Shown one piece after another: positions 44,331 through 53,047 of a stretch of DNA of 64,000 nucleotides. Below the pieces are notes generated by a model. The model was not told where the DNA came from. It searched no databases and saw nothing but the letters and a program-made list of their open reading frames with translations. The stretch is taken from positions 992,001 through 1,056,000 of the forward strand of contig NZ_OX458329.1 in the NCBI RefSeq assembly GCF_949769255.1, in the 5' to 3' direction. How positions within the stretch are numbered: the first letter of the stretch is position 1; every line of letters starts with the position of its first letter. Position numbers and translations under genes: made by a program. The DNA comes from Mobiluncus massiliensis. Its GTDB lineage: Bacteria; Actinomycetota; Actinomycetes; Actinomycetales; Actinomycetaceae.

Positions 44331-45623
44331 TTGGGGGAAAGCCACGCTGTTTTGCGTGAAAAAATCAATGCGCTGAACTTGGAGCTCGAAACTTTGCAGC
44401 GGTGGAACCACATGAGCCAGAGCATCACCACGGCGCTGCTGGAAGATACCGATGAGGAAGAAGCGCTGTCCCTCATCGCCTCCTCCGTGCGCAGGGTGGC
44501 AGAAGCCGATACGACCCTGATTGTGCTGCCCAGTTTAGGTGGAAAATACATCTGTGAAATTGCTGACGGCGAGGCTGGCGAACAGATGATTGGTTTGGAA
44601 TTTCCTCCCGAAGGACGCGCCCAGTCGGTCATTCGCAACAATGTCGGTATCATCGTGGAATCTATGGAACGCGCGAACTTACTGCGGGTTCCCGAACTGT
44701 CCATTTTTGGGCCGGCTCTCTATGCCCCCATGAGCGAGCGCGGAGCCGCCGGCGGGGTCATTATCCTGTTTCGTAACCCCGGCAGCCCCGAATTTACCGT
44801 CTCAGATTTGCGAGCCGCCGAGAACTTCGCAGCCCAAGCCACTTTGGCGCTGCGTCTGTCTGGCGTGCGGCAGTCCGAGGACCGCGCGGAACTGCTGGAA
44901 GAACGCCAGCGCATCGCCCGCGACCTGCACGACCTGGCTATACAACAGCTATTTGCGACCTCCCTGCACCTTGAAGCCTTAAAAGAGGACCTCAGCGATC
45001 AGGAACTCACAGCTCAAACAATTCGCACCACCCTGGATGAAGCGCTGCGTTCGGTGGGTGACTCGGTGGGGGAAATCCGCCGGATTGTCAGCGAGTTGAA
45101 AGATCAAGACACCACGGAACCGGAGCTGTTGGGCGGATTGCGGATGGAGGCTTCGCTGTCCCGCCGCTCCCTCGGATTTGCGCCGTCGCTCATTGTGCGC
45201 GTAGACGATGAAGTTTGCACCCTGGACAATATGGAACGACTGGAGGAACGGCTGCGCCGGAAGCTGCCGGAATCCCTCATCTCGGATGTTTTAGCAGTCG
45301 TGCGTGAGGGCCTGACGAACGTGGCTCGCCACGCTCACGCGACCGAGGTGCGTCTGGAAGTCGATATTTGGTTCAATCCTGAGTTGATTCCTCCCCGATG
45401 CGCCCTTACCGACGCGAGCGTACCCACACCAACCCAGCCCAACGGACTGCTGCGAGTGGAAATTCAAGACGACGGGTGCGGGATTGATTCCAAGATTGAC
45501 CATCATTCAGGCTTGGCTAATATGACCGCGCGCGCCACGATTCACCTGGGGATGATGCGCATCGGAAAACGCCCTGACGGTGCCAGCGGAACCCTTTTGA
45601 CGTGGTGTATCCCACTTAATTAA
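44331..45623 (+). CDS. DevS/DosS-like GAF-domain sensor histidine kinase
   Basis: Soluble kinase of 430 residues. An N-terminal coiled coil leads to one GAF-like domain (residues about 35-170), then a HisKA_3 dimerisation helix with the phospho-acceptor His near residue 200 (QRIARDLHDLAIQQLFATSLHLE), and a HATPase domain with VREGLTNVARHAHATEV and DDGCGID. This is the NarL-type kinase layout of mycobacterial DevS, which senses oxygen or redox state with haem-bound GAF domains; haem binding here is not shown. It follows cydC by 28 bp, so it is probably part of the cyd operon. The start TTG 44331 has only a weak AAGG site. Confidence 0.87.
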   Translation: MGESHAVLREKINALNLELETLQRWNHMSQSITTALLEDTDEEEALSLIASSVRRVAEADTTLIVLPSLGGKYICEIADGEAGEQMIGLEFPPEGRAQSVIRNNVGIIVESMERANLLRVPELSIFGPALYAPMSERGAAGGVIILFRNPGSPEFTVSDLRAAENFAAQATLALRLSGVRQSEDRAELLEERQRIARDLHDLAIQQLFATSLHLEALKEDLSDQELTAQTIRTTLDEALRSVGDSVGEIRRIVSELKDQDTTEPELLGGLRMEASLSRRSLGFAPSLIVRVDDEVCTLDNMERLEERLRRKLPESLISDVLAVVREGLTNVARHAHATEVRLEVDIWFNPELIPPRCALTDASVPTPTQPNGLLRVEIQDDGCGIDSKIDHHSGLANMTARATIHLGMMRIGKRPDGASGTLLTWCIPLN

Positions 45624-45653
45624 CTAGGGACTAAAGCCGCGTGCCGGGCAGAT

Positions 45654-46316
45654 TCACAGTTCCGAACGCGGAGAGTTCTTGCGCCACTCGGCGGAACGCT
45701 GCGAAGCAACCCATGCCGCCACCTGGGTACGCCGCTGCAAACCCATTTTCGACAGCAGTGCGGTAATGTGGTTTTTCACGGTCTTTTCGGCCACACCCAG
45801 AGTGTCTCCGATTTCTCGGTTAGACAGGCCATCGCCGATTAATCCCAGGATTTTCTTTTCAGTGGGGGTCAAGTGTTCGGTAGGGTCGCTGCGGTTAGCG
45901 CTGGTGCGGGTCACGGTACGTTCATCAAGCAGGGTGCGCCCCGCCGCCACGGCCTTGATGACGTTCGTAATTTCCACCCCGGCGACGGTTTTCAACAGAT
46001 AAGCCGCCGCCCCCACTTCCAGGGATTCCGCCAGCGCCTCATCATCGTCAAAGGAGGTCAGCACCACCATGCGGGCGTTTGGCGTCATTACTCGTAGCTG
46101 ACGAATCAAATCGATGCCGGTGCCATCGGGCAGCTGCAAGTCCACCAAAACCACGTTCGGGTTGGCCAACTCGGCCCTAGACAGGGCTTCGGCAACCGAA
46201 CCGGCTTCGGCGACGACTCGCAAGTCCGCTGCTCTATCGACAAGCTCGGCGATTCCACGGCGAACAATCTCGTGGTCGTCAACAATCATGACACGAATCT
46301 CCGACTGCTCAGTCAT
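45654..46316 (-). CDS. DevR/DosR-like response regulator (NarL/FixJ family)
   Basis: Response regulator of 220 residues. Receiver domain: acidic pair VDDHE, phospho-acceptor Asp in VVLVDLQLPDGTG, Thr/Ser in VLTSFDDD and Lys in YLLKTV. LuxR-type helix-turn-helix: LTPTEKKILGLIGDGLSNRE and VAEKTVKNHITALLSKMGL. It is convergent with the histidine kinase and lies 12 bp after mutM in the leftward coaD-rnc-mutM unit. The pairing with that kinase is inferred from proximity and matching families. ATG 46316 has AAGGA 7 nt upstream. Confidence 0.9.
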   Translation of the reverse strand: MTEQSEIRVMIVDDHEIVRRGIAELVDRAADLRVVAEAGSVAEALSRAELANPNVVLVDLQLPDGTGIDLIRQLRVMTPNARMVVLTSFDDDEALAESLEVGAAAYLLKTVAGVEITNVIKAVAAGRTLLDERTVTRTSANRSDPTEHLTPTEKKILGLIGDGLSNREIGDTLGVAEKTVKNHITALLSKMGLQRRTQVAAWVASQRSAEWRKNSPRSEL

Positions 46317-46328
46317 CTTTGGTCCTTC

Positions 46329-47291
46329 CTAACGCTTTCGCTGGCAACGTGGGCAAAACACGCTGGAGCGGCCGTCAATAATCATCTTATCGAGCCGGGT
46401 CCCGCAGCGGCGGCAACTTAGACCGCCACGACCGTAAACCTGCAACTCTTTCGCGAATTCACCCGGGTTACCCCAAGAATTCACGTACAGGCGGTCAAAT
46501 GAAGTACCGCCGAAATCTAAAGCGTGCTCCATCACCTCCGCCACGGCACTCAGTAATTTCCGTAGTTTCCTCTCACTGAGTGACCGGCCGGGGGCAGCGG
46601 GATGTATCCGGGCAGCAAACAGGCCCTCATCAGCATAAATATTGCCGATACCGGAGACAATGCTCTGGTCCAACAGCTTGGTTTTTATCGCTCGGGTACT
46701 GGCGCGAGTCTTTTCCACGAATTTCGTCGTGTCGCGGCATGAGTCCAGCACATCGCGGGCAATATGTTCCACGCCCTGCGGCAGCAGCGGCTCCGGTGCC
46801 CCCATCCCTCCGGGCGCACCGTCCGCGGTGGGCCGCAGCGGTCTGAGTTCGACGTGTCCAAAGGTGCGTTGGTCGCAAAACACCAGGTCTTTCCCGTTGT
46901 CCAGGGCGAAACGAAGGCGCTCATGGGCGAAGAGACGAGCCTCCCCGAGGCTTTGTCGAGCTGGCGGTGGCAGGGCTGAACCGGCACGGTGCAGAGCCGC
47001 ACTCCCCGATTCGACCCGCAGCTGGCCCGACATGCCCAGGTGCATCACGAGGGCAAACGAGCCTTCTGCACTTGTGACATCCCCCGCTAGGGGAAACCAC
47101 AAAAACTTTCCGCGCCGGACTGCTGCGCTCAGACGCGCCCCCTCCAGTCCCGCACGTAACGCGGCGATTCCCCCCTGCTGATTGCGCAAAGTCCGCTCAT
47201 GGGTGGGGTCGCTGATGCTCAGGACCCGCGCTCCCACCACGGTTTGTTCCAGATTCCGGCGAATCGTTTCCACTTCGGGAAGCTCAGGCAT
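46329..47291 (-). CDS. mutM: Formamidopyrimidine-DNA glycosylase
   Basis: Removes 8-oxoguanine and other oxidised bases from DNA by its N-terminal proline. The 320-residue protein begins MPELPEVETIRRNL (Pro2 and Glu3 are catalytic), has the helix-two-turn-helix segment and SGIGNIYADEGLFAARIHP, and ends in a zinc finger (CRRCGTRLDKMIIDGRSSVF with a second CxxC). Its start ATG 47291 overlaps the end of rnc by 8 bp; frames extending further upstream lie inside rnc and are not real. Oxidative DNA repair fits the nearby oxygen-related genes. Confidence 0.95.
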   Translation of the reverse strand: MPELPEVETIRRNLEQTVVGARVLSISDPTHERTLRNQQGGIAALRAGLEGARLSAAVRRGKFLWFPLAGDVTSAEGSFALVMHLGMSGQLRVESGSAALHRAGSALPPPARQSLGEARLFAHERLRFALDNGKDLVFCDQRTFGHVELRPLRPTADGAPGGMGAPEPLLPQGVEHIARDVLDSCRDTTKFVEKTRASTRAIKTKLLDQSIVSGIGNIYADEGLFAARIHPAAPGRSLSERKLRKLLSAVAEVMEHALDFGGTSFDRLYVNSWGNPGEFAKELQVYGRGGLSCRRCGTRLDKMIIDGRSSVFCPRCQRKR

Positions 47292-48048
47292 CAGCCACCT
47301 GATCCCCGAAACGGTCTTGCAGCGCCTCAAAAGCGGCCTCGGCAGCGCTATGTTCGGCGGATTTCTTGGAAGTGCCCTGACCTTCGCCCAGGACCTCACC
47401 CTCCAAGCGAATTTCGGCTCTGAATACACGGGCGTGATCCGGGCCGCTGCCCTGCACCGTGTACTCCGGTTCGCCCAGCGAGTTAGCGGCGGCAAACTCG
47501 CTCAGATGGGTCTTCCAATCCATTCCGACCGCCCGGCGCGGCGCGTTACGCAAGTATCGCCGCAGGTGTCGCTCTATGGTAACGCGTGTCGATTCCAAAC
47601 CTGAAGTGAGGTAGGACGCGCCAATCAGGGCCTCTAAAGTGTCGGACAAAATGGAGTCCTTTTCCCGGCCTCCCTGACGGTCCTCGCCGATTCCCAGCAG
47701 GACGTAATCACCCAGGTGCAGCCGTCGCGCGACTTCTGCCAGCGGGGTTTGGCTGACGGTGGCGGCACGCATCGGAGCTAACTCCCCCTCGGGAACATCG
47801 GGGAAGTTACGGAACAGGTACTCGGTGACCACGATTTGCAACACCGCGTCCCCTAAAAATTCCAGTCTTTCATTTGTGCCGGCCGAGCCGGTTTTCCCAT
47901 GTTCGTGTGCAAAAGACCGGTGGGTCATCGCGACCACCAAAAGTTCTTTATCGACCGGCTGCCCCCAGTCGGCAAGTAAACGTTCCAAGGTGGCTCTGGG
48001 TTGACCCGGTTCTCCGATTTTGTCTGTGTTTGGTGAGGACTGGTTCAC
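47284..48048 (-). CDS. rnc: Ribonuclease III
   Basis: Double-strand-specific RNase for rRNA and mRNA processing, 254 residues. The catalytic signature is NERLEFLGDAVLQ with the second acidic cluster DTLEALIGASYL; the C-terminal double-stranded RNA-binding domain has the usual ending AEHSAAEAAFEAL. GTG 48048 overlaps the DUF177 stop as GTGA, and mutM overlaps its end. In many actinobacteria rpmF lies between DUF177 and rnc; here it is absent. Confidence 0.95.
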   Translation of the reverse strand: MNQSSPNTDKIGEPGQPRATLERLLADWGQPVDKELLVVAMTHRSFAHEHGKTGSAGTNERLEFLGDAVLQIVVTEYLFRNFPDVPEGELAPMRAATVSQTPLAEVARRLHLGDYVLLGIGEDRQGGREKDSILSDTLEALIGASYLTSGLESTRVTIERHLRRYLRNAPRRAVGMDWKTHLSEFAAANSLGEPEYTVQGSGPDHARVFRAEIRLEGEVLGEGQGTSKKSAEHSAAEAAFEALQDRFGDQVADA

Positions 48049-48686
48049 GAGGTTTCGTCCCCTCCAGCTTCCTGAGCTCGCAGCTCATTGGCTAAATCCC
48101 CCAGCACGGCCCAGCGCGGATCCAAGACTTCGTGGTGGTGATCGGGGGGCAAATCCGCAAACTTTTCCCCGCAATCCGGGCATAATCCCTGGCAGTCGGG
48201 GTTGCACAGCGGCAAAGTCTCCATGCCGAGCACCAAGGCATCGCGTAGCACCGGTTCGAGGTCTACCTCATCTTCGGCGCCCACTTCGAGGATGTCCTCC
48301 CATTCCTCGTCACCCTCCTGGCGGGCAGCTTCACGGGCGCCAGGAAAGAAGAACATCTGGGTTTCGTTGACTTCTACCGTCCCCGGAACCGGGTCTAAAC
48401 AGCGCGAACATTGGGCATCTGTCGGTACCATACCCCGCAGGTTGACCAAAATTCCCTCATGCAGGGACTGCAAACTGACCTCGAAACTGCCTTCAGCCTC
48501 CCGCAGGGTCACGACTCCGTTCGTCCAGGTGTCCGGCAGTGGCAACAGGTAATCGTGCAGTTCGAGTGTCTTTCCGGGATTGCCTGGCAGGGAGGTTAAC
48601 GCAATGCGGTAGTCAGACCCGGCATCCTGATTGTCTAACCGAACCGACTTTTTCCCGGCATCATGCGCTTTGGTGCCGCTAGTCAT
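48045..48686 (-). CDS. DUF177 (YceD family) protein
   Basis: Protein of 213 residues linked by family to 23S rRNA or L32 metabolism. The C-terminal half contains CSRCLDPV and a cluster CNPDCQGLCPDCGEKFADLP that probably binds zinc. ATG 48686 is supported by GGAGG 7 nt upstream; it overlaps the previous gene by 8 bp. Usually encoded next to rpmF, which is missing here, so its L32 link cannot be judged from this window. Confidence 0.88.
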   Translation of the reverse strand: MTSGTKAHDAGKKSVRLDNQDAGSDYRIALTSLPGNPGKTLELHDYLLPLPDTWTNGVVTLREAEGSFEVSLQSLHEGILVNLRGMVPTDAQCSRCLDPVPGTVEVNETQMFFFPGAREAARQEGDEEWEDILEVGAEDEVDLEPVLRDALVLGMETLPLCNPDCQGLCPDCGEKFADLPPDHHHEVLDPRWAVLGDLANELRAQEAGGDETS

Positions 48687-49449
48687 GTTTGGCCTCCGGG
48701 GTTTCCGCCTCCGGTTGGGGCAAATCATCGGGGTTAAACCGGGCGCGTTCGCTCAAGACTCGCCTTCCTGCCGCGGACTGTTCCTTTAGCTTGTCCAGAG
48801 TTTCTTCCAGCGCCGTCAGCTTTTCCTCACAATAGCGGTCGGCTCCCGCAGTCAGGTCGGTCGCCTGACGAGTCGCGGCCTCAATTATCATCTCGGCGCG
48901 TTCCTTGGCCATAACGACGATGCGTTCCTGGTTGACCAGTTCGTCAGCGCGCGCGTGAGCATCGGCTTGGATTCGTTCTGAAGTGGAATTGGCCTGCGCT
49001 AAGGCGGCTTCTGCCTCTTCTTGGGCACGAGCAATGACCGCATTGGCTCCGGCCACAATCTGGTTGGCGATGCGAATATCGGTAGGCATTGCTTCGCGCG
49101 CCGATTCCAGCAAAGAAAGAGCCTGGGCTTTATTAACCAACACGGATGAACTCATGGGTAGAGAGCGCGCCTGGGCAATTAAGGCTTCCATCTGGGCTAA
49201 TACATCCATCAGCTCCGAGCCCTTGTAATCCTGGGCGTTCAGAGCGGCCACCATTTGCTCTGAGGTTAAGGCTTCGGGCTCTACAAATTCTGCCTTGTCG
49301 GCTTGGCCCGTCGCTGTCGAGTCCGAATCCGGACCGGGAGTCGTGGGGGTCGCCTGCCCGTGATCGGGTTGTTCATCTGAACTGTCCTCAGCAGTGGTAG
49401 GTAAATCCGCTGATTCCATCATTTGGTCGTCCCTGTTTTCCTCGCTCAT
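48679..49449 (-). CDS. DivIVA-like coiled-coil protein (Rv2927c type)
   Basis: Protein of 256 residues. The first ~80 residues are acidic and disordered; the middle reads LDVLAQMEALIAQARSLPMS and SSVLVNKAQALSLLESAREA, followed by a long coiled coil (VIARAQEEAEAALAQANSTS). This is the actinobacterial family represented by Rv2927c, annotated elsewhere as cell-division-initiation-like. Neighbours match the mycobacterial order with coaD upstream and DUF177, rnc and mutM downstream. ATG 49449 lies 8 bp after the coaD stop. Function unproven. Confidence 0.82.
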   Translation of the reverse strand: MSEENRDDQMMESADLPTTAEDSSDEQPDHGQATPTTPGPDSDSTATGQADKAEFVEPEALTSEQMVAALNAQDYKGSELMDVLAQMEALIAQARSLPMSSSVLVNKAQALSLLESAREAMPTDIRIANQIVAGANAVIARAQEEAEAALAQANSTSERIQADAHARADELVNQERIVVMAKERAEMIIEAATRQATDLTAGADRYCEEKLTALEETLDKLKEQSAAGRRVLSERARFNPDDLPQPEAETPEAKHD

Positions 49450-49457
49450 TTTTCTCC

Positions 49458-50000
49458 CTAGCTGTTGTACTTGTCGAAACGGGCTGATATGACATTATTA
49501 TCCCGGTTTGGGGGGCTAACTTGGTAAGCCTCATACAGAGCTTGCGCGGTATCCGCACAAACCATCGTATAGACATCAGCTCCGTAACTGGCGACTTCCT
49601 TAACCATAGAACTTGAGACGTGAATCAACGCCGGTTTGCAGCCCACAAACACGGTCGGCGGAGCCCCGATTTGGCGATTCATCTGACTCATCGGATTTTC
49701 GTAATCAAAGTCCTGGGAGGTACGCAGTCCTTTCGCAATAACGTCAATATGATGTTCTTTACAGAAATCAGCTATCAGTCCTTCCACAATTTCTACGTTG
49801 ACGCGGGTATCGAGTTTCGCTTCCCGAATCGTGGTCTGAGCCAATTCGATGCGTTTATCCAACGAAAGCAGCGGGGTTTTCTTTGAATTCTCGGCAATTC
49901 CTATGACTACAACATCTGCAAAGGTCAAACATTGGCGCACCATATCGAGGTGTCCATAGGTGAACGGGTCAAAAGTTCCGGGGCAAAGCGCTTGAGTCAC
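49458..50000 (-). CDS. coaD: Pantetheine-phosphate adenylyltransferase
   Basis: Adenylates 4'-phosphopantetheine in coenzyme A synthesis. The nucleotidyltransferase motif is GTFDPFTYGHLD, and HVSSSMVKEVASYGADV contains the ISSS-like loop. The 180-residue protein is slightly longer than the usual ~160 owing to a short C-terminal tail. GTG 50000 lies 6 nt after TAATCT on the minus strand, suggesting a leaderless message that is divergent from rsmD. Confidence 0.95.
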   Translation of the reverse strand: MTQALCPGTFDPFTYGHLDMVRQCLTFADVVVIGIAENSKKTPLLSLDKRIELAQTTIREAKLDTRVNVEIVEGLIADFCKEHHIDVIAKGLRTSQDFDYENPMSQMNRQIGAPPTVFVGCKPALIHVSSSMVKEVASYGADVYTMVCADTAQALYEAYQVSPPNRDNNVISARFDKYNS

Positions 50001-50038
50001 ATATCCAGATTACCGGCAATTCGGCTAGGCTGTGGTCT
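50001..50038. promoter_or_regulatory. Compact divergent leaderless promoters of coaD and rsmD
   Basis: Only 38 bp separate the two start codons. The coaD -10 (TAATCT on the minus strand, 50007-50012) is 6 nt from its GTG; the rsmD -10 (TAGGCT, 50026-50031) is 7 nt from its GTG. The two -10 boxes are 13 bp apart, so each -35 region must lie in or beside the other gene's promoter or coding sequence and the polymerases probably compete. Confidence 0.5.
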
Positions 50039-50605
50039 GTGACACGAATTGTTGCTGGCGAAAAGGGGGGCTTGCACCTGACTGTGCCGAAGTCGGGAAC
50101 CCGCCCCACTTCCGAGCGGGTGCGCGAAGCGATGTTTTCCCATCTGCTTTGTTCTGGGTTCCCACAAGGTGCCGCGGTTTTGGATTTGTTCGCCGGTTCT
50201 GGAGCCCTGGGTCTGGAGGCGCTGTCTCGTGGCGGGGCAAGCGCGGTTTTTGTCGACGCCGCCGGGTCGGCAGCCAAGGTGCTACGTGCGAACATAGATA
50301 CCCTGCACTATCGGGACCGCTCCCGTGTCCTGGTGAAAGATGCCGCCAAGTACGTTTCTGAACTGAAACCCACGGATTGTTTTGACCTCATTTTCTTGGA
50401 CCCACCTTATGCTTTAGCACCTTACGTGCTTTCAGAGATTCTGGCAGGCCTGACCGCACACTTCAGCCCGGAGGGGGTCATGGTACTGGAGACATCAAAA
50501 AAGTTTCCTACCCCTGAGATTCCTTCGGGACTGCAAGCCGATGGCACGAAGAACTACGGGGATACCCTGGTCACTTATTTGCACCAGGCTCGGGACTGCG
50601 GTTGA
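50039..50605 (+). CDS. rsmD: 16S rRNA (guanine966-N2)-methyltransferase
   Basis: SAM-dependent methyltransferase of 188 residues that modifies G966 of 16S rRNA. Motifs: RIVAGEKGG at the start, RPTSERVREAMFSHL, VLDLFAGSGALGLEALSRG for SAM binding and FLDPPYAL as the catalytic (D/N)PPY. GTG 50039 is set by TAGGCT 7 nt upstream. Its 3' end overlaps the convergent membrane-protein gene by 35 bp. rsmD next to coaD and recG is a common bacterial order. Confidence 0.94.
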   Translation: MTRIVAGEKGGLHLTVPKSGTRPTSERVREAMFSHLLCSGFPQGAAVLDLFAGSGALGLEALSRGGASAVFVDAAGSAAKVLRANIDTLHYRDRSRVLVKDAAKYVSELKPTDCFDLIFLDPPYALAPYVLSEILAGLTAHFSPEGVMVLETSKKFPTPEIPSGLQADGTKNYGDTLVTYLHQARDCG

Positions 50606-53033
50606 GTTGGATGGCTCGCTGTGCAATCACAGCACTCAGAGCTGGCAGTACCAGATAGATAGCTTCCTTCACAATCATCATCCCGGAATCGTTGATAGGC
50701 ACAGCCACCGCCATACCCAACAAAATACCCAAAGCCACGACGCGCAGGGCAGGCAGGTCAGTGAGCTGATCCCAGGTGGACACCCACCACGGCCAGGACA
50801 CTTGGCGGCGTTTTACCATCACTGTGGCCACCACTAGCGCCACTACTACCAGCGCTAATAGAATGACGACCCCGAGGTTGTTCTCAAAAGAACGCAGCAC
50901 ATCGCGGACTTTTCCGGCAATCAACTCCTGACTTTCACTGCTGCCCAGATTCGACCAAAAGTTCCCGATATGACTGTCTGAACCGCGGGAGAACCAGCCG
51001 ATAGCCCCCATCACCCCCAGCGTGAGCACCACCCAGACACCGGCGTGCCACCAGCGCGGTTGAACTCCAGCAGCCATCAAGGCGACTATCCCAAAGGCCA
51101 GAATAATTCCCGGAGGTCCCCCGAAGTCCGCACCCCAACCAGGCAATGCATCGATCAAGAGGACTGCGACACCGAGCCCCGCGGTGACCCAGGCGGCCCG
51201 GCGTTGGCCCCAGAAACGTTGCAGGACCGGCAGTAATGCCAGGAGAGCCCCGACAATGAGAATGATGTAGGTCCGGTTAGAAATGCCGTAGTAGCGCCGC
51301 GAACTGAGGACCAGAGAACCCATAAATCCGTTGCGCTGATGGGCGGAGCCCAGGACAATGTCCAGCGCCAAAATAAAGAATGAAATCCCCGCCAGAATAG
51401 ACACCGCATGCGGGCTACGCCACAGAATACCCACCAAAGCCACCGCAATCACCGCGGTCAAGGCCAGGGCTACCGCGATTGCGCCAACCGTAGAGTCGGT
51501 ACCGGGCAAGTTCCACCACGGAATCCAGTTCAGAATCAGCGCTGCCGGTAGCATCGCGAAGGCAATAAGGCCCAGGAGACGTACCACCCACCAGCTGTTT
51601 GCTAAACGCCGCGAGCCACGCGACGCAAAAGCCCAGATTATCAGCGCCCCAATCGCCAGGTAAGACAGCAGATGAAAGACCTGGTACCACCGTGAGTTGG
51701 CGCGCAGGGCGGAGCTGGCGTGACGCTGCTGCTCGGTAATCACGGAACAAGCCTCGGCGACGCTAGCGACCGGGTTAACTCTCAGCTCAGGAAGGGTGAT
51801 ATTCGCCGGCGGGACCAGCTTGGGGTCCAGGTATGTGCGCGCGTTCAACACTAAACCGCGTACGTCGGCAAGAGTTGCTAAGCCGTCGGCGCGAGTCGTG
51901 GAAGTGTAGAGAACACCAGTGCCAGCAGTCCCAGCATCGGAAGCTGCGGCCGACTCCCCTCCCGTCAGCACCAATCCGGGAGTCTGCGCTGCCAGCAGCT
52001 GCAGGGACCTGGCACCTTCAAAATCCCCCAAAGAAGCGATAATGACCGGACGAGGGTGCGCCGCGCTCTGATTTGCGCTCAGGATGGCGGACAGCTGCTG
52101 TAGGGACAGGGTCTTTGCCGTGTCGTAGGTGTTCTGATTTAGCACAGCGGTGTCAACCGTATCCAAATCCACCACAACATCGCTGGGGGCGGCGGCGAGA
52201 ATGCTCTGCCACGCAGATTCCAAATATGTCCGATTCTTTAAGGTCTTGCCTAGCGGCGAGGTGGGCTGTTGGGCTTTGGCGGCAAGTGCGGCTCTGGCCC
52301 CAGCCCCGGTACGCTCGTTATAGAGGGAATCGAGCGTGGAAGGATTGATTCGCGCCATTTCGGGGACGACCGGCAAGGGCAGCCAGTGGGCGACCTGACC
52401 GCGGCGATTCGCCAGTGGTATTCCTGCATTTCGTCCGACCGCCCAAGCATCCGTCGCAAAAATCCCGCGAGTGGGCCAAGTAATATTTTCGGTGCGGCCT
52501 TTAAACTGGGCATAGGTGACAGCTGCAGATTTTGGCAAGGGCGTGGCGGCGGCAGGTTCGACCTGAACCGGTGTCTGCGCGGCCGTGCCATCGCCCTTCA
52601 CCAGCTTCATCCCCAGGCATTGCGACCCTACAGTTTTAGCCAACCGGCGCCCTTCTTCATCGGCAACATCGCCGCGAGCCCGCAGCTGCATCCATCCTTC
52701 GGTGGGACAGGTATAAATCCGAAATGACCGCGTGCTCAGTGCTGAAAACGTAAACGGAACCAGCATTTCCCCCAGCTGATTGCCCTGTAGATCGAGGTCG
52801 CTGGGCTTCAGACCGCTCATCCCCAAAAACAGCACGCCGGGGGCGTCCGGAGAAGGCGCCGCGGCATTGACACCCTGCGTCCACAGGCCAGGAGCGGCCA
52901 GCGTCCCGCGGGCAGCGGCAGGTATCGCGCTGGCTTGGGGAAGGGCCGCCAGCGTCACCGTCAGCATCGCGATAAATGCTCCCAGACGCCGCCACCATGA
53001 ACACACAGAGGGAATTTTACCAAGTTTAAACAC
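50571..53033 (-). CDS. Large exported membrane protein, function unknown
   Basis: Protein of 820 residues. A signal peptide (AFIAMLTVTLAALPQASA) precedes an extracellular domain of ~400 residues with regular alpha/beta patterns (GVLFLGMSGL, PSDVVVDLDTVDTAVL, RPVIIASLGD, PGLVLTGGES), followed by about ten membrane helices and a short soluble loop (GSDSHIGNFWSNLGSSES) between helices. The strand-loop pattern and the layout hint at an alkaline-phosphatase-like or other hydrolase fold coupled to a membrane channel part, but I see no sure catalytic motif. GTG 53033 has AGGGAG 9 nt upstream. It lies 14 bp after recG, so it may share its transcript. Confidence 0.65.
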   Translation of the reverse strand: MFKLGKIPSVCSWWRRLGAFIAMLTVTLAALPQASAIPAAARGTLAAPGLWTQGVNAAAPSPDAPGVLFLGMSGLKPSDLDLQGNQLGEMLVPFTFSALSTRSFRIYTCPTEGWMQLRARGDVADEEGRRLAKTVGSQCLGMKLVKGDGTAAQTPVQVEPAAATPLPKSAAVTYAQFKGRTENITWPTRGIFATDAWAVGRNAGIPLANRRGQVAHWLPLPVVPEMARINPSTLDSLYNERTGAGARAALAAKAQQPTSPLGKTLKNRTYLESAWQSILAAAPSDVVVDLDTVDTAVLNQNTYDTAKTLSLQQLSAILSANQSAAHPRPVIIASLGDFEGARSLQLLAAQTPGLVLTGGESAAASDAGTAGTGVLYTSTTRADGLATLADVRGLVLNARTYLDPKLVPPANITLPELRVNPVASVAEACSVITEQQRHASSALRANSRWYQVFHLLSYLAIGALIIWAFASRGSRRLANSWWVVRLLGLIAFAMLPAALILNWIPWWNLPGTDSTVGAIAVALALTAVIAVALVGILWRSPHAVSILAGISFFILALDIVLGSAHQRNGFMGSLVLSSRRYYGISNRTYIILIVGALLALLPVLQRFWGQRRAAWVTAGLGVAVLLIDALPGWGADFGGPPGIILAFGIVALMAAGVQPRWWHAGVWVVLTLGVMGAIGWFSRGSDSHIGNFWSNLGSSESQELIAGKVRDVLRSFENNLGVVILLALVVVALVVATVMVKRRQVSWPWWVSTWDQLTDLPALRVVALGILLGMAVAVPINDSGMMIVKEAIYLVLPALSAVIAQRAIQLNRSPEPGANK

Positions 53034-53047
53034 GCCAGCTGTACTCC

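Noticed and set aside
47292..47495. Longer N-terminus for mutM
   Set aside because: The extension lies inside rnc and would bury the catalytic proline, which must follow the initiator Met.
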